From: Tetracentron sinense
Lineage: Eukaryota; Streptophyta; Magnoliopsida; Trochodendrales; Trochodendraceae
DNA length: 64,000 bases
Direction of reading: 5' to 3'
Assembly (NCBI GenBank): GCA_015143295.1
Contig: CM026567.1
Location: 14,030,416-14,094,415, forward strand
The notes under the pieces: generated by a model
The model's database searches: none
What the model was told of the DNA's origin: nothing
Seen by the model: the letters and a program-made list of their open reading frames with translations, nothing else
Position numbers and translations under genes: made by a program
Shown: piece after piece, positions 1-10,814 of the stretch
How positions within the stretch are numbered: position 1 is the first letter of the stretch
How the letters are laid out: the number at the start of each line of letters is the position of its first letter

Positions 1-64
1 ATTACCCTCATATGTTCATATGCTCGCATGTCTCGTATGAATCGATGTTTTCCATGGATTTCTC
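1..64 (+). mobile_element. LTR fragment, left part (split by element 1)
   Basis: Flank of the element 1 insertion. The last five bases (60-64, TTCTC) are the target duplication repeated at 10815-10819, so this stretch continues directly into 10820. Together they form part of a chromovirus-type LTR that extends left out of the window. Confidence 0.6.
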
Positions 65-2271
65 TGTAGACCCAGGATTTTAACCCCCACTCCCGATCAG
101 GATTGAACCCGAGGAGGAATAGTGCTAAAAATGTTGAAAAGAGAGAGTCGCCACCTATTTAGATTGTGAGGGAAAATAGGGTCCCTTAAAAGATTGGATA
201 AGGCTTTGGTCTGGGAATAGAGTTTAAGGTAAGGGTTCATTTGAGTCAGGGGAAGGTGTTAGGCACCCCTAAACTCCCATCCGGAGATGGTTACCTACTC
301 CTTAAGTCTGAATTAAAGTGGGGAAACCATAAGAGAAACTTGTATTTCATCTATATGCTTGACAAATATTATATGAACAGTAATGTACATGTTAAAGTAA
401 GCCGGGACAGGATAGGGGTTCTATCCTAGGTGAGCTGAACCCGATCAGGGTTGCCTACGTATCCACAGTCAGTGGAATCAAGCCACACGTAGTTCCAGAT
501 GGGTAGTTGATAGTTTGATTTGTTGGGTGTTTGGATTATGGGTGTTTGAGAAGCTGAGATTGGTATTTGGATGTTAGGGTGTTTTTGAATGGTTCAGGGG
601 TTTTTGCTCCTGTTAGAGGAGCGAGGTGACCTTTTAAGCTCGTGCTGGGGAGCGTTTGGACAGTTTTGGCTCATGTCAAGGAGCATCTGGACAGTTTTAG
701 CTCATATCAAGGAGCCTCTAGACAGTTTTTTAGCTCATATCAAGGAGCCTTTGGGTTTAGGGTTTGATGGGATTTGGAACAGGGTTTAAGTGGAGTTTCT
801 AGACAAAAGTTCGACTAGGTGGGTAAGGTTTGACCTAGGGTTTAGTTAAGGTTTAACTAGAGGTCACTAAGGTCTACCTAGGGTTAACTAGGGTTCAGGT
901 AGGGTAACTGGGGTTGAGGTAGGATAACTAGGGTTTAGGTAGGGTAACTGGAGTCAACTAGGGTTTGACTAGGGTTTAGGTAGGGTAACTAGGGTTTAGG
1001 TAGGGTTTAGGTAGGGTTTAGGTGAGGTTTTGAATCAAGGTTTGAGCCGAGATTCGGACAGGGTTTCGACAGGGTATAGTATGTTGAACCGAAGTTCGGA
1101 CAGAGGTTCGACAGGGTAAGCTGGGTTTGAATAAAACCGGGCAGAGGTTGGACAGGGTAAGCCGGGTTTGAATAAAACCGAGCAGGGGTTTGACAGGGTA
1201 AGCCGGGTTTGAGTAAAACCGGGCAGGGGTTTGACAGGGTAAGCCGGGTTTGAGTAAAACCGGGCAGGGGTTTGACAGGGTAAGCAGTCTAAGTATTTAA
1301 AAAACAATAAAATAATTTAATACTAATAAAGGACAAAACAAACGTCAGAGTTTCGGCGCTTTTACCTTTTGGGAAACCCAAAAGGGTTTCTGAAATAAGT
1401 GCTCCCGAGAACGATTCTTCGAAATCGAGTTCCCGGGATCGCCGATGCCAAAAGGGAGATTTTCGAAAGAGGAGAGAGAAGAGAGCAAGTTGAAAGGAAT
1501 GAAGAATGAAGGAAGGGGTGGGGGGTATTTATAGTTTTTCAAAACGGGGTCCGCGCCTTTTTAAAGGGCGCGATTTACTATATTTTAATGAATAGTAAAG
1601 CGGTATGAACAGTGAGTCGGCAACGTGTCGGCAACCGATATTTCTAAATCCGCGCCTTTTTAAAAGGCGCGATTTAATATATTTTATTATGGATAAATAA
1701 AATAATAAAAAATGAAATTTGTAGTGCAAGTGGGGCCCACATGATCCCGCGCCTTTTAAAAGGGCGAGCTTGCCCCTTAGGGCCTGTTTGGGTCTTCAAA
1801 AATGAGTTTTTTTGGTTTTTTTGTTTATGCTCCTATTTGCCGAAAAACTATTTTTATCGTTTTAAGCCTATTTTGAGCCCGAAAATAGCCAAAATTGAAC
1901 CGAAAAATTTGTAAAATTGTTTCGGATGAAATCATAACTTTTGACCAATTTTCAGGGGGCGTTTTGGTCATTTTACGCTATAGGGGCATTTCGGTCATTT
2001 TCAACCGTTTTAAGTCCGATTCAACTCCAAAAATAGCCAAAATTGATCAAAAAATTTATAAAATCATTTTAAACAAAATGAAAACTTTTCAGCACTTTTT
2101 TAGGGGCATTTTGGTCATTTTTCACCCGAGGGGTATTTTGGTCAATTTTTACCTGTGGGGCATTTCTCGGAAATCGAAGCACATGGAAAGATGGTTTTAA
2201 AAATGGATTTTTTAAAGGGTTTTTAGAGGTGTGCAAGGTGATTAAGGGGGTGCAAAATTGGGGTGTTTACA
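65..2271 (-). repeat. Element 1 3' LTR
   Basis: 2,207 bases, matching 8611-10814 along its whole length with a few substitutions and short indels (for example an extra T in the region near 726). It begins at TGTAGACCC on the plus strand and ends at GTTTACA (2271), directly beside the polypurine tract. Confidence 0.93.
1111..1300 (-). repeat. 41-bp tandem array in element 1 LTR (second copy at about 9655-9840)
   Basis: ACAGGGTAAG recurs at 1111, 1152, 1193, 1234 and 1275, an exact 41-base period. Each unit contains CGGGTTTGARTAAAACCG. Upstream (about 830-1025) are irregular GGGTTTAGGTA repeats that resemble, but are not, the plant telomere repeat. Confidence 0.85.
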
Positions 2272-2315
2272 GTTGCCCCGCTTTGTCGGAGGGTGCGGGC
2301 ACGTTAACGACAAAG
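2272..2315 (-). other. Element 1 polypurine tract and adjoining inverted repeat
   Basis: Minus strand reads CCGACAAAGCGGGGCAAC directly before the 3' LTR, a plausible polypurine tract. Its CGACAAAG arm (2281-2288) pairs with CTTTGTCG (2308-2315 read on minus) across a 19-base loop. The same pair occurs in element 2. Confidence 0.65.
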
Positions 2316-2594
2316 GCTGATAACGCTTCAATTTTGCACACGTGTGTGAAGAAAACCTGAGAAAAGATAGAGGAAAAAATAAAATCTACTTAGACTGCTT
2401 ACCAAGGGCTGGATGACTGATGGGTGACAAAGGAAGGGTGCGCTCATGCCAAGTCGGCACTTGCTGGGGATTGGGAAGGGTTATGGTGTATGAAGCTGCC
2501 TGCTAATCGATCACACGACCAACTAGCGGGGTGCATGATGCAAGTGGGTGAGATGCAAGTGAGTGATGTTTATTGCAAAACCGGCTTCATAAGA

Positions 2595-3052
2595 GGCCGC
2601 AACTGATGGTCGATCAGACAACCGTGTCAATTACTCCTTTAAGAGTGAGCAAGTATTGCAGTGCTGTGCGGTGAAGTGTGCAAGACTTGTTTCACAGGAG
2701 GCCGCAACTGATGGTTGATCAGACAACCGTGTCAGTTACTCCTTTAAGAGTGAGCAAGTATTGCAGTGATATGTATGAAGTGTGCAAAACTTGTTTCATA
2801 GAAGGCCGCAACTGATGGTTGATCAGACAACCGTGTCAGTTACTCCTTTAAGAGTGAACAAGTATTACAGTGATGTGCAGTGAAGTGTGCAAGACTTGTT
2901 TCACAGGAGGCCGCAACTGATGGTTGATTAGACAACCATGTCAGTTACTCCTTTAAGAGTGAGCAAGTATTGCAGTGATGTGCAGTGAAATGTGAACATG
3001 TGATGAATGATGCAAATGAGTGAAGGTTGGTTACACAACCAGCTTCACGAGA
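2595..3052 (-). repeat. About four tandem 104-105-bp units in element 1
   Basis: Units begin with GGCCGCAACTGATGG at 2595, 2700, 2804 and 2909 and each contains CTCCTTTAAGAGTGAGCAAG. A fifth, diverged start at 3053 leads into the 114-bp array. The array is inside the element, between the non-coding region and the 3' LTR. Confidence 0.85.
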
Positions 3053-3558
3053 GGCCGCAACTGAAGGTCGATCAGACAACCGTTCAATTACTCCTTCAAA
3101 AAATGGGTAAGATGCAATTAGTGCTGACAACCGCGCGGTTGCCCCACCGGGTAAGATGCAATGAGAGGCCGTAACTGAAGGTCGGTCAGACAACCATTCA
3201 GTTACTTCTTCAAAAAATGGGTAAGATGCAATTAGTGCTGACAACCGCGCGGTTGCCCCACCGGGTAAGATGCAATGAGAGGCCGTAACTGAAGGTCGGT
3301 CAGACAACCATTCAGTCACTCCTTCAAAAAATGGGTAAGATGCAATTAGTGCTGACAACCGCGCGGTTGCCCCACCGGGTAAGATGCAATGAGAGGCCGT
3401 AACTGAAGGTCGGTTAGACAACCATTCAGTTACTCCTTCAAAAAATGGGTAAGATGCAATTAGTGCTGACAACCGCGCGGTTGCCCCACCGGGTACTATG
3501 CAATATGGTGCTGACAACCGCGCGGTTGCCCCACCGGGTAAGATGCCAGTAGTATGAA
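3053..3558 (-). repeat. Four-plus tandem 114-bp units in element 1
   Basis: Units start with GGCCG at 3053, 3167, 3281 and 3395, plus a partial unit to about 3558. Each carries the palindromic ACCGCGCGGTTGCCCCACC block. Because 114 is a multiple of three, the minus strand stays open across the array (2945-3583, 38-residue repeats containing GGATARLSALIASYPF). I treat this frame as a by-product of the repeat, not a gene. Confidence 0.85.
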
Positions 3559-3599
3559 TGAAGTCAGGTTTTGAAGGGATCACACGATCACTTCAGCAC

Positions 3600-4000
3600 A
3601 AACAGGCAGATGTATAAGTGGAGATAGCCGAACGGCTAGTCCATGAGCAAGGTGTATCAGCAAACAGATGTATAAGTGGAGATAGCCGCACGGCTAGTCC
3701 ACGAGCAGGGTGTATAAGCAAGCGGGATATATGATGAATGGAGATAGTCACATGGTTTTCCATTGTACAAGCAAGATGTATGAATGGGGAAAGCCACACG
3801 ACTAACCCATGAGAAAGTAAAATGTAAGGTTAGTGAGGATTGGTTACACAACCATCTCCATCGGGTATGAAACAAGCAAGCAAATGCATGCAAAATATGT
3901 ACAAATGGAGATAGCCACATGGCTAGCAAAATGTAAATGCATGAAAGGGGATAGCCACGTGGCTTACCCATAAGCAAGCAAATGAAATGAATGGGGTATG
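3600..4000 (-). repeat. Degenerate short repeats in element 1
   Basis: Diverged units of roughly 35-70 bases built on GGAGATAGCC(A/G)CA(C/T)GGCTA, followed by CCATGAGCAAG-like text. They continue the array region toward gag. Open frames on the minus strand here (such as 3657-4166) consist of repeat translation only. Confidence 0.6.
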
Positions 4001-4299
4001 AGGATGGAGAGAGTGTAGCACGACCCTGAGCCGTTATCTGATATCTGCCCTCTGCCTGATGTATCAATACTGTACTGAGGTTATGCTTGGGTTTATCCAA
4101 CTGAAATAATCTGGCAGGATAATCCGCTTGAACCAATGTCAAGTTCAGGAGAACCGATTGCACCACCGAAAGGATTAGCCAAGTTTGAGCTGACTTTACA
4201 CGAAGACACGACTCTAACCGACTGACTTGACATGGTAGACTGACGTCTTGGTGATAGATGGAAAAAATGACTTGACAGACTGACAGATTTACATAAGTA

Positions 4300-5887
4300 T
4301 TTTGAAAGATGTCGGATATTGCCTATTGATGGGAAGCTTAGCTAGGATTCCTTTGCCTTAGAAAGTAATTGAATAAGTCTGGGTTCATAGCTCTTGAAAT
4401 AGATAGGTAAATCTGCTCCTGGATGTCCTTGCCAGATGCCTGATGCATAAGATAGTACTTGACTGCATTAGCTGATTGTTGCTGGTGGCGCTTGATCTAA
4501 AAGCTCGCACTTTACGATTTTCCATTTTTTTTGTTTTGCCCCTGGACCTTAACGGGTTTCACCAGGACTGGGTTCACGTTATTTTTGCGCACTAGCAGGA
4601 TTGATAATTCCATACTAAGCCCGTGAAATTAGAAAATTTCTTTATCCCTTTTTTGCCCTTGGAATGACCAAGTCTTGGGGTCGCATAATTTTTGTGCAAT
4701 GAGGCCGTTTCCGGTTTTCACTCATGCCTGCGTAATTGATTAATTTGTTCCATTTTTTGCCCCTGGCAACAATGTCAGGGCTGGGCTCGCATAATTTTTG
4801 CGCTTTAGTACCATTTCAGGTTTTCACTAGGCCTGCGATTTCTGATAAGCTGATTTGTCTTCTCCCGTCATTGCCTAGTAAAAGGGTAGAAAATAATGTT
4901 TTTGACCATTGATGCTCAAGACCTTTCATAGATCAAGGAGGGCTTAGTTACTAGGACGAAACGTAGTAAGGGTAGAAATGATTGAGGCTCAAAGTTTTCT
5001 CGTCGGGGTAGGGCACCCTAAAATGTTTTTGTTGCACGCACAGATGGAACCAGTTGGCTTCTCTTCATCATTCTGGAGATTTGCCATTTTTGCTTTTTTT
5101 TTTTTTTTTTTTTTTTTTTTAGGGATAGCTGTCCGGTATTGATGAAGATTTGCCATAATGTGACCGAACCTGTTTTAGGTTGCCTACGTATCCACAATTA
5201 GTGGAATCAGGTCATGCCGTAGTTCAAAATAAGCTTTGCTTTTGATTGGTCGAATTCTTCTCTGTTTGACTTGTCATTTATAGGGTGCCCCAGTGTATGG
5301 GTTAAAAAGAAAGGCTATTAGGCTCGAAGGGCTAACTAGCGTATGTTATTGCATGGGTATGAAGGAGATATTAAGGGTTATCCAAGGATGGCCTCCTATC
5401 CTTTCTTTGATTGGTCAAGAGCATGCGTGGTCATTGCATTATCCTCGTTCAAATATGTTTGATGCTTCATAGCTCGGGGAGGTCTTCGTCACCCCTTTGC
5501 TTCTCGTCTTCTAATGGGTTGGTAGCTCGCCTTGCAATCTTTAGGGAGCAGAATACCTTTCTAGTTTATGAGTTTTTAGATTACTCACCTGATGATCATG
5601 CAATTATCCTTTAAAGGCTTTAGAATCTAGTTCAGTTCCCAAAACTAGGCATCTCGGAGTAATAAGCAAGACAGATTTAACAAAAGTGGGAGATTTCATT
5701 ATAGTATGAACAGATGTACAGACTTAATTACGAAAGATAAAGACAGGTGGCCACTGGCCAATATATTGACTGGCAGGGAAGACTTCGATTTGGGCCATCA
5801 TGGCCATTTTCAAAAAAGGAGAAATTAAGGAATAAACCAAAAAGACAAAAAACTGGTGGGACTGCTCAAAATCGGGTGTAGAGCGAC
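4300..5887 (-). other. Element 1 conserved non-coding region downstream of gag
   Basis: Sits where pol would lie in an autonomous element. It has several blocks similar to element 2: ATTTTTGCGC-type blocks near 4585 and 4795, an AGGACGAAACGT ... AGGCTCAAAG block at 4953-4994, the ctacg/cgtag hairpin at 5184-5222, TGCCCCAGTGTATGG at 5285-5299, and a GGCTCNANGGGCTNACTAG block near 5320. A T-run lies at about 5094-5120. No coding potential was recognised. Confidence 0.6.
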
Positions 5888-7570
5888 TCAGGCTGGTGCA
5901 CCTCGGTTTCCTGCTGGTGCATGATTAGGGAGAGGGACCTGGTTGATGTCGGCGTTCCCTGGTGCAAACTCAATCTTTCCCGTTTCAAGCATGTCTTGGA
6001 TTGTGTGCTTTAACTCAAAACACATATCGGTGGAATGCCCCGGGGCTTGATGATACCCACAATGGTGGTCAGCCCTGTATGACCTTGGCAGCGTGATTGG
6101 TGGCGGCTTGGGTTCCCTCAGCGTGACCAATTTCTTGTCTAGTAGGTAAGGGAGGAGTTGTAAATTGGTATATGGCATAGGCGAGAAAACTCTTCTCTTT
6201 TTCTGTTCAAATGTCATTTGCTGCGAGGGAAGCTGTTGCTGAGTCTGCTCTGGTTGTCGAGGTTGCTGGGGTAAATGGGGAATATGAATAGGCATTGCTG
6301 TCACCATTTGTACCTCATCCTCTCTTCTCCGTGTATCTTTCCGTGGTGGTTGAGGACGATTAGAGGATGACAACCCCTTGGATCCTGAGAACATGTCGAC
6401 TGCTCCCACATCTCCCATTGTAGCCTCAATCCTGGCCCCACATTTGGCCATAGTGCTGAAGTTGGAAATAGGTTGGGCTGCTAGCAGAGTCTTGAATGGA
6501 TGCTTGAGTGTGCGGAGGAATGTGGTCACCAACTCATCCTCGGGCAGAGGAGTGTTCATTTTTCCCGCATTTTCCCTCCATCGAACAGAATATTCGATAA
6601 ATGATTCATTCTCTCTCTGAGTCATTCTCTCTAGATCTGCTCTTTGTGGGACCAAGTCAATGTTGTAAGAGTATTGAGCAATAAATGCCTCACAGAGGCC
6701 TTCCCATGTACGGACCTTGGTTGAGTCAATTTTGGTGAACCACTGTAGGGCTGGTCCCTTCAAACTTCTCTGAAATAGCTGCACCAGCAGCTTGTCACCG
6801 TGCTCTAGTTGGAACAACTCTCCGCAGTAGACTTTCAGGTGTGTCTCTGGACATCCTTTTCCGTTGTACTTCTCAAATTCGGGCATTTTGAAGTCTCGAG
6901 GTAATTGAATCCTTGGATGTAGACACATATCTCGGAAGTCCGTGGATGGTAAGTTGTAGAACCCTTGGGCCCTCTTCATCAATTGTTCTAACCTCTCAAT
7001 CCTGTCCTTGTAGAAGTCTGGGGTATGTGCTGAGCTGGTTGATATGCCTGGCTGTTCTGTATTTTGGGCAATCCTTGCCTCCCCTTCCTGATACTGGCCA
7101 ATGTGTGGTGGCGGGATGTTGAAGGATGGTTGGTTCAGCGGTAGTAGATTATGAGGTGGCCGGTTTGAAGGTGACGGGTTATGAGATGGTGGATTTGATT
7201 GTGGTGGGTTATGAGATAGTGGATTTGATTGTGGTGGGTTATGAGATAGTGGATTTGGAGGTACTGGGTTGTGAGGTGGTGGATTTGATTGTGGTGGGTT
7301 GTGAGATGACGGGTTTGATTGGTTTAAGGCGAGTGGTTCGGCAATCAGGATAGAAGAGGAGGACGGTTGCTCCCTATTCACGGCATTCAAGATATCCTGC
7401 ATGATGTTTTTCAACTCTAGGATGCCTTGTTCAGTCCCGAATACCCTTGACTCTAAATCAGGGACTTGCTGCAGTACATGTTGAGGAGATATTGGGCTGT
7501 CAGGGTCGGTTTCCAAACCTTCGACAACTGGCTCATCTCGATCAGTTAGTCTTGTGCTTACTGGAGTCAT
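5888..7570 (-). CDS. gag: Element 1 Gag protein (560 aa)
   Basis: Intact 560-residue Gag. Gag forms the cytoplasmic particle that packages the element's RNA. Residues about 85-150 are Pro/Asn/Ser-rich with repeated SHNPPQSNP-like units, and are probably disordered. Residues about 215-370 match the plant Retrotrans_gag fold (GPALQWF, then AFIAQY, ESFIEYSVRWRE and FLRTLK). Residues 504-517 form a CX2HX4HX4C zinc-binding module (CGYHQAPGHSTDMC) followed by an IQDML helix, the arrangement seen in Tat/Ogre-type Gag. The ATG at 7568-7570 is about 1 kb from the PBS. No protease follows the stop. An uninterrupted frame in an otherwise non-coding element suggests selection on Gag or recent insertion. 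Confidence 0.9.
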   Translation of the reverse strand: MTPVSTRLTDRDEPVVEGLETDPDSPISPQHVLQQVPDLESRVFGTEQGILELKNIMQDILNAVNREQPSSSSILIAEPLALNQSNPSSHNPPQSNPPPHNPVPPNPLSHNPPQSNPLSHNPPQSNPPSHNPSPSNRPPHNLLPLNQPSFNIPPPHIGQYQEGEARIAQNTEQPGISTSSAHTPDFYKDRIERLEQLMKRAQGFYNLPSTDFRDMCLHPRIQLPRDFKMPEFEKYNGKGCPETHLKVYCGELFQLEHGDKLLVQLFQRSLKGPALQWFTKIDSTKVRTWEGLCEAFIAQYSYNIDLVPQRADLERMTQRENESFIEYSVRWRENAGKMNTPLPEDELVTTFLRTLKHPFKTLLAAQPISNFSTMAKCGARIEATMGDVGAVDMFSGSKGLSSSNRPQPPRKDTRRREDEVQMVTAMPIHIPHLPQQPRQPEQTQQQLPSQQMTFEQKKRRVFSPMPYTNLQLLPYLLDKKLVTLREPKPPPITLPRSYRADHHCGYHQAPGHSTDMCFELKHTIQDMLETGKIEFAPGNADINQVPLPNHAPAGNRGAPA

Positions 7571-8588
7571 CTCGAAGAGGGCAGGTAGCTTAGTACTGCT
7601 TCCGCTCAGGGTGCTATAAACTGGGTGGTAATAAGACGTATGTACAGATGGATCAGATGACGGTCAAGATGCTGAAGGAAGACTGAGTTAAGATAATGAT
7701 GAAAGTAGTGATGCGACACACATATGATCTGATGGATGACGTTTCGACATGAGACGTTGCCCCTTGTCTGGTCATGAATATAGATATGTACAAAGAATGA
7801 TGGATGTCTAATGCACAAAACTTCAGTTGTTAGCATGTTGAATGTGGTGATATGCACAAATGAACTGAGCAAGTATACTCAGAAAATGGATGAGTCAGCT
7901 CAACGTGTGATCCAATGAGGTGAATGGGCAGAGATCCATTTCACTTATCTGGGTTGTAGGAAGCCAGAGCCCAATGGGTCAAGATCGAAATGAATCAATG
8001 GATTCTCCATATGATTCTCTTTAGATCTAGGCTTTTAAACCTCACATGATTGAGCTAGCTAAAGAATGGATTAAGGTTTAGGCTGGTGTATGCAAGGTTT
8101 TTGTCTAAAGGTTGATGAGCACTTGACCGTATATACGACTCCCCGGTATAGAATATACCTAAAAAGGGACGATTGGTGCAAGCGGGAAAGACTAGTTGCG
8201 TTAACCGGAGATAACCATTTCTCGGTCTACAACCAGTGCTTTCCACAGATCTTTGGGCTCCAGCATCGGGGATAACCATCCCTCGATTGTAAGCTTACCG
8301 GATCCAACTAGATAGGTGAGAGGGTCCTTATTCTGGTATGCACTGAATATGAATGTATATGAATACAATAATCAAAATCAAGCAATGAATAAAAAAATAT
8401 GGACTCCTAGGCATGTTGCTAAGTTGGCAAACAAATGTCCAAGATTCAATGAATGGCAACAAAATGAGTCAGTATATGTACAGATTAGTAAAATTGTTCA
8501 TATAGATGTAATTAAAAGTTTCTGATATGGTTTCCCTTGTTCAGTTCAGACTTAGGTTTTGGCTTGAATACTGGTCTGCGAAACCAGA
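7571..8588 (-). other. Element 1 5' leader (non-coding)
   Basis: About 1 kb between the PBS and the gag ATG. I see no reading frame with recognisable similarity and no tandem array. It would hold the packaging signal if the element has one (inference). Confidence 0.5.
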
Positions 8589-8607
8589 GTCCCCAGTGGA
8601 GTCGCCA
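8589..8607 (-). other. Element 1 primer-binding site
   Basis: On the minus strand, three bases after the 5' LTR, the sequence reads TGGCGACTCCACTGGGGAC. It starts with TGG, complementary to a tRNA CCA end. The likely primer is a tRNA-Arg type, as used by Ogre/Tat-like elements (from memory, not checked). Element 2 has the same site with two differences. Confidence 0.75.
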
Positions 8608-10070
8608 AGCTGTAGACCCAGGATTTTAACCCCCACTCCCGATCAGGATTGAACCCGAGGAGGAATAGTGCTAAAAATGTTGAAAAGAGAGAGTCGCCAC
8701 CTATTTAGATTGTGAGGGAAAATAGGGTCCCTTAAAAGATTGGATAAGGCTTTGGTCTGGGAATAGAGTTTAAGGTAAGGGTTCATTTGAGTCAGGGGAA
8801 GGTGTTAGGCACCCCTAAACTCCCATCCGGAGATGGTTACCTACTCCTTAAGTCTGAATTAAAGTGGGGAAACCATAAGAGAAACTTGTATTTCATCTAT
8901 ATGCTTGACAAATATTGTATGAACAGTAATGTACATGTTAAAGTAAGCCGGGACAGGATAGGGGTTCTATCCTAGGTGAGCTGAACCCGATCAGGGTTGC
9001 CTACGTATCCACAGTCAGTGGAATCAAGCCACACGTAGTTCCAGATGGGTAGTTGATAGTTTGATTTGTTGGGTGTTTGGATTATGGGTGTTTGAGAAGC
9101 TGAGATTGGTATTTGGATGTTAGGGTGTTTTTGAATGGTTCAGGGGTTTTTGCTCCTGTTAGAGGAGCGAGGTGACCTTTTAAGCTCGTGCTGGGGAGCG
9201 TTTGGACAGTTTTGGCTCATGTCAAGGAGCATCTGGACAGTTTTAGCTCATATCAAGGAGCCTCTAGACAGTTTTAGCTCATATCAAGGAGCCTTTGGGT
9301 TTAGGGTTTGATGGGATTTGGACCAGGGTTTAAGCGGAGTTTCTAGACAAAAATTCGACTAGGTGGGTAAGGTTTGACCTAGGGTTTAGTTAAGGTTTAA
9401 CTAGAGGTCACTAAGGTCTACCTAGGGTTAACTAGGGTTCAGGTAGGGTAACTGGGGTTTAGGTAGGGTAACTGGGGTTTAGGTAGGGTAACTGGAGTCA
9501 ACTAGGGTTTGACTAGGGTTTAGGTAGGGTAACTAGGGTTTAGGTAGGGTTTAGGTAGGGTTTAGGTGAGGTTTTGAATCAAGGTTTGAGCCGAGATTCG
9601 GACAGGGTTTCGACAGGGTATAGTATGTTGAACCGAAGTTCGGACAGAGGTTCGACAGGGTAAGTTGGGTTTGAATAAAACCGGGCAGAGGTTGGACAAG
9701 GTAAGCCGGGTTTGAATAAAACCGAGCAGGGGTTTGACAGGGTAAGCCGGGTTTGAGTAAAACCGGGCAGGGGTTTGACAGGGTAAGCCAGGTTTGAGTA
9801 AAACCGGGCAGGGGTTTGACAGGGTAAGCAGTCTAAGTATTTAAAAAACAATAAAATAATTTAATACTAATAAATGACAAAACAAACGTCAGAGTTTCGG
9901 CGCTTTTACCTTCCGGGAAACCCAAAAGGGTTTCTGAAATGAGTGCTCCCGAGAACGATTCTTCGAAATCGAGTTCCCGGGATCGCCGATGCCAAAAGGG
10001 AGATTTTCGAAAGAGGAGAGAGAAGAGAGCAAGTTGAAAGGAATGAAGAATGAAGGAAGGGGTGGGGGGT

Positions 10071-10077
10071 ATTTATA
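10071..10077 (-). promoter_or_regulatory. TATA box in element 1 5' LTR
   Basis: On the minus strand the sequence reads AACTATAAATACCCCCC, a good plant TATA box. It lies just downstream of the three GC-rich palindromes. The same sequence is at about 1527-1533 in the 3' LTR. Transcription would start roughly 30 bases further left (inference). Confidence 0.7.
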
Positions 10078-10095
10078 GTTTTTCAAAACGGGGTC

Positions 10096-10311
10096 CGCGC
10101 CTTTTTAAAGGGCGCGATTTACTATATTTTAATGAATAGTAAAGCGGTATGAACAGTGAGTCGGCAACGTGTCGGCAACCGATATTTCTAAATCCGCGCC
10201 TTTTTAAAAGGCGCGATTTAATATATTTTATTATGGATAAATAAAATAATAAAAAATGAAATTTGTAGTGCAAGTGGGGCCCACATGATCCCGCGCCTTT
10301 TAAAAGGGCGA
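10096..10311 (-). promoter_or_regulatory. Three CGCGCC/GGCGCG palindromes upstream of the element 1 TATA box
   Basis: Palindromes at 10096-10116, 10195-10215 and 10292-10311, duplicated in the 3' LTR at 1552-1572, 1651-1671 and 1748-1767. The middle one has perfect 10-base arms (CGCGCCTTTT and AAAAGGCGCG) around one T. Element 2 has two similar palindromes in the equivalent place. They may be binding sites for a dimeric factor (inference). Confidence 0.55.
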
Positions 10312-10814
10312 GCTTGCCCCTTAGGGCCTGTTTGGGTCTTCAAAAATGAGTTTTTTTGGTTTTTTTGTTTATGCTCCTATTTGCCGAAAAACTATTTTTA
10401 TCGTTTTAAGCCTATTTTGAGCCCGAAAATAGCCAAAATTGAACCGAAAAATTTGTAAAATTGTTTCGGATGAAATCATAACTTTTGACCAATTTTCAGA
10501 GGGCGTTTTGGTCATTTTACGCTATAGGGGCATTTCGGTCATTTTCAACCGTTTTAAGTCCGATTCAACTCCAAAAATAGCCAAAATTGATCAAAAAATT
10601 TATAAAATCATTTTAAACAAAATGAAAACTTTTCAGCACTTTTTTAGGGGCATTTTGGTCATTTTTCACCCGAGGGGTATTTTGGTCAATTTTTACCTGT
10701 GGGGCATTTCTCGGAAATCGAAGCACATGGAAAGATGGTTTTAAAAATGGATTTTTAAAGGGTTTTTAGAGGTGTGCAAGGTGATTAAGGGGGTGCAAAA
10801 TTGGGGTGTTTACA

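Larger units (their letters stand above)
65..10814 (-). mobile_element. Element 1: complete gag-only LTR retrotransposon (non-autonomous, Tat/Ogre-like gag)
   Basis: Complete element, 10,750 bases, with two nearly identical LTRs of about 2.2 kb (65-2271 and 8611-10814) and the 5-bp target duplication TTCTC at 60-64 and 10815-10819. On the minus strand the LTRs run TGTAAACACC to GGTCTACA. The PBS, the polypurine tract and gag all read on the minus strand, so the 5' LTR is the right-hand one. The only sizeable coding region is gag (5888-7570). I find no protease DTG motif, RT, RNase H or integrase in the 6.3-kb interior. The remainder is non-coding sequence and tandem arrays. Near-identity of the LTRs implies a fairly recent insertion. 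It probably depends on enzymes from an autonomous Ty3/gypsy relative (inference). Confidence 0.93.
8611..10814 (-). repeat. Element 1 5' LTR
   Basis: 2,204 bases, TG...CA bounded, with only scattered differences from the 3' LTR at 65-2271. Read on the minus strand it contains three GC-rich palindromes (10096-10311), a TATA box near 10071-10077, then a 41-bp tandem array, TTTAGGTAGGG-type repeats and the ctacg/cgtag hairpin motif (about 8994-9040). It should drive transcription leftward into the PBS and gag. Confidence 0.93.

Noticed and set aside
830..1030. Interstitial telomere
   Set aside because: Period and sequence (TTTAGGTAGGG, irregular) are not TTTAGGG, and the array lies in an LTR present in two copies.
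2945..3583. 212-codon minus-strand open frame
   Set aside because: Consists of 38-residue translations of the 114-bp tandem repeat and has no domain. The frame is explained by the repeat period.
3657..4166. 169-codon minus-strand frame in element 1
   Set aside because: Translation of degenerate repeats, no similarity to retroelement proteins.
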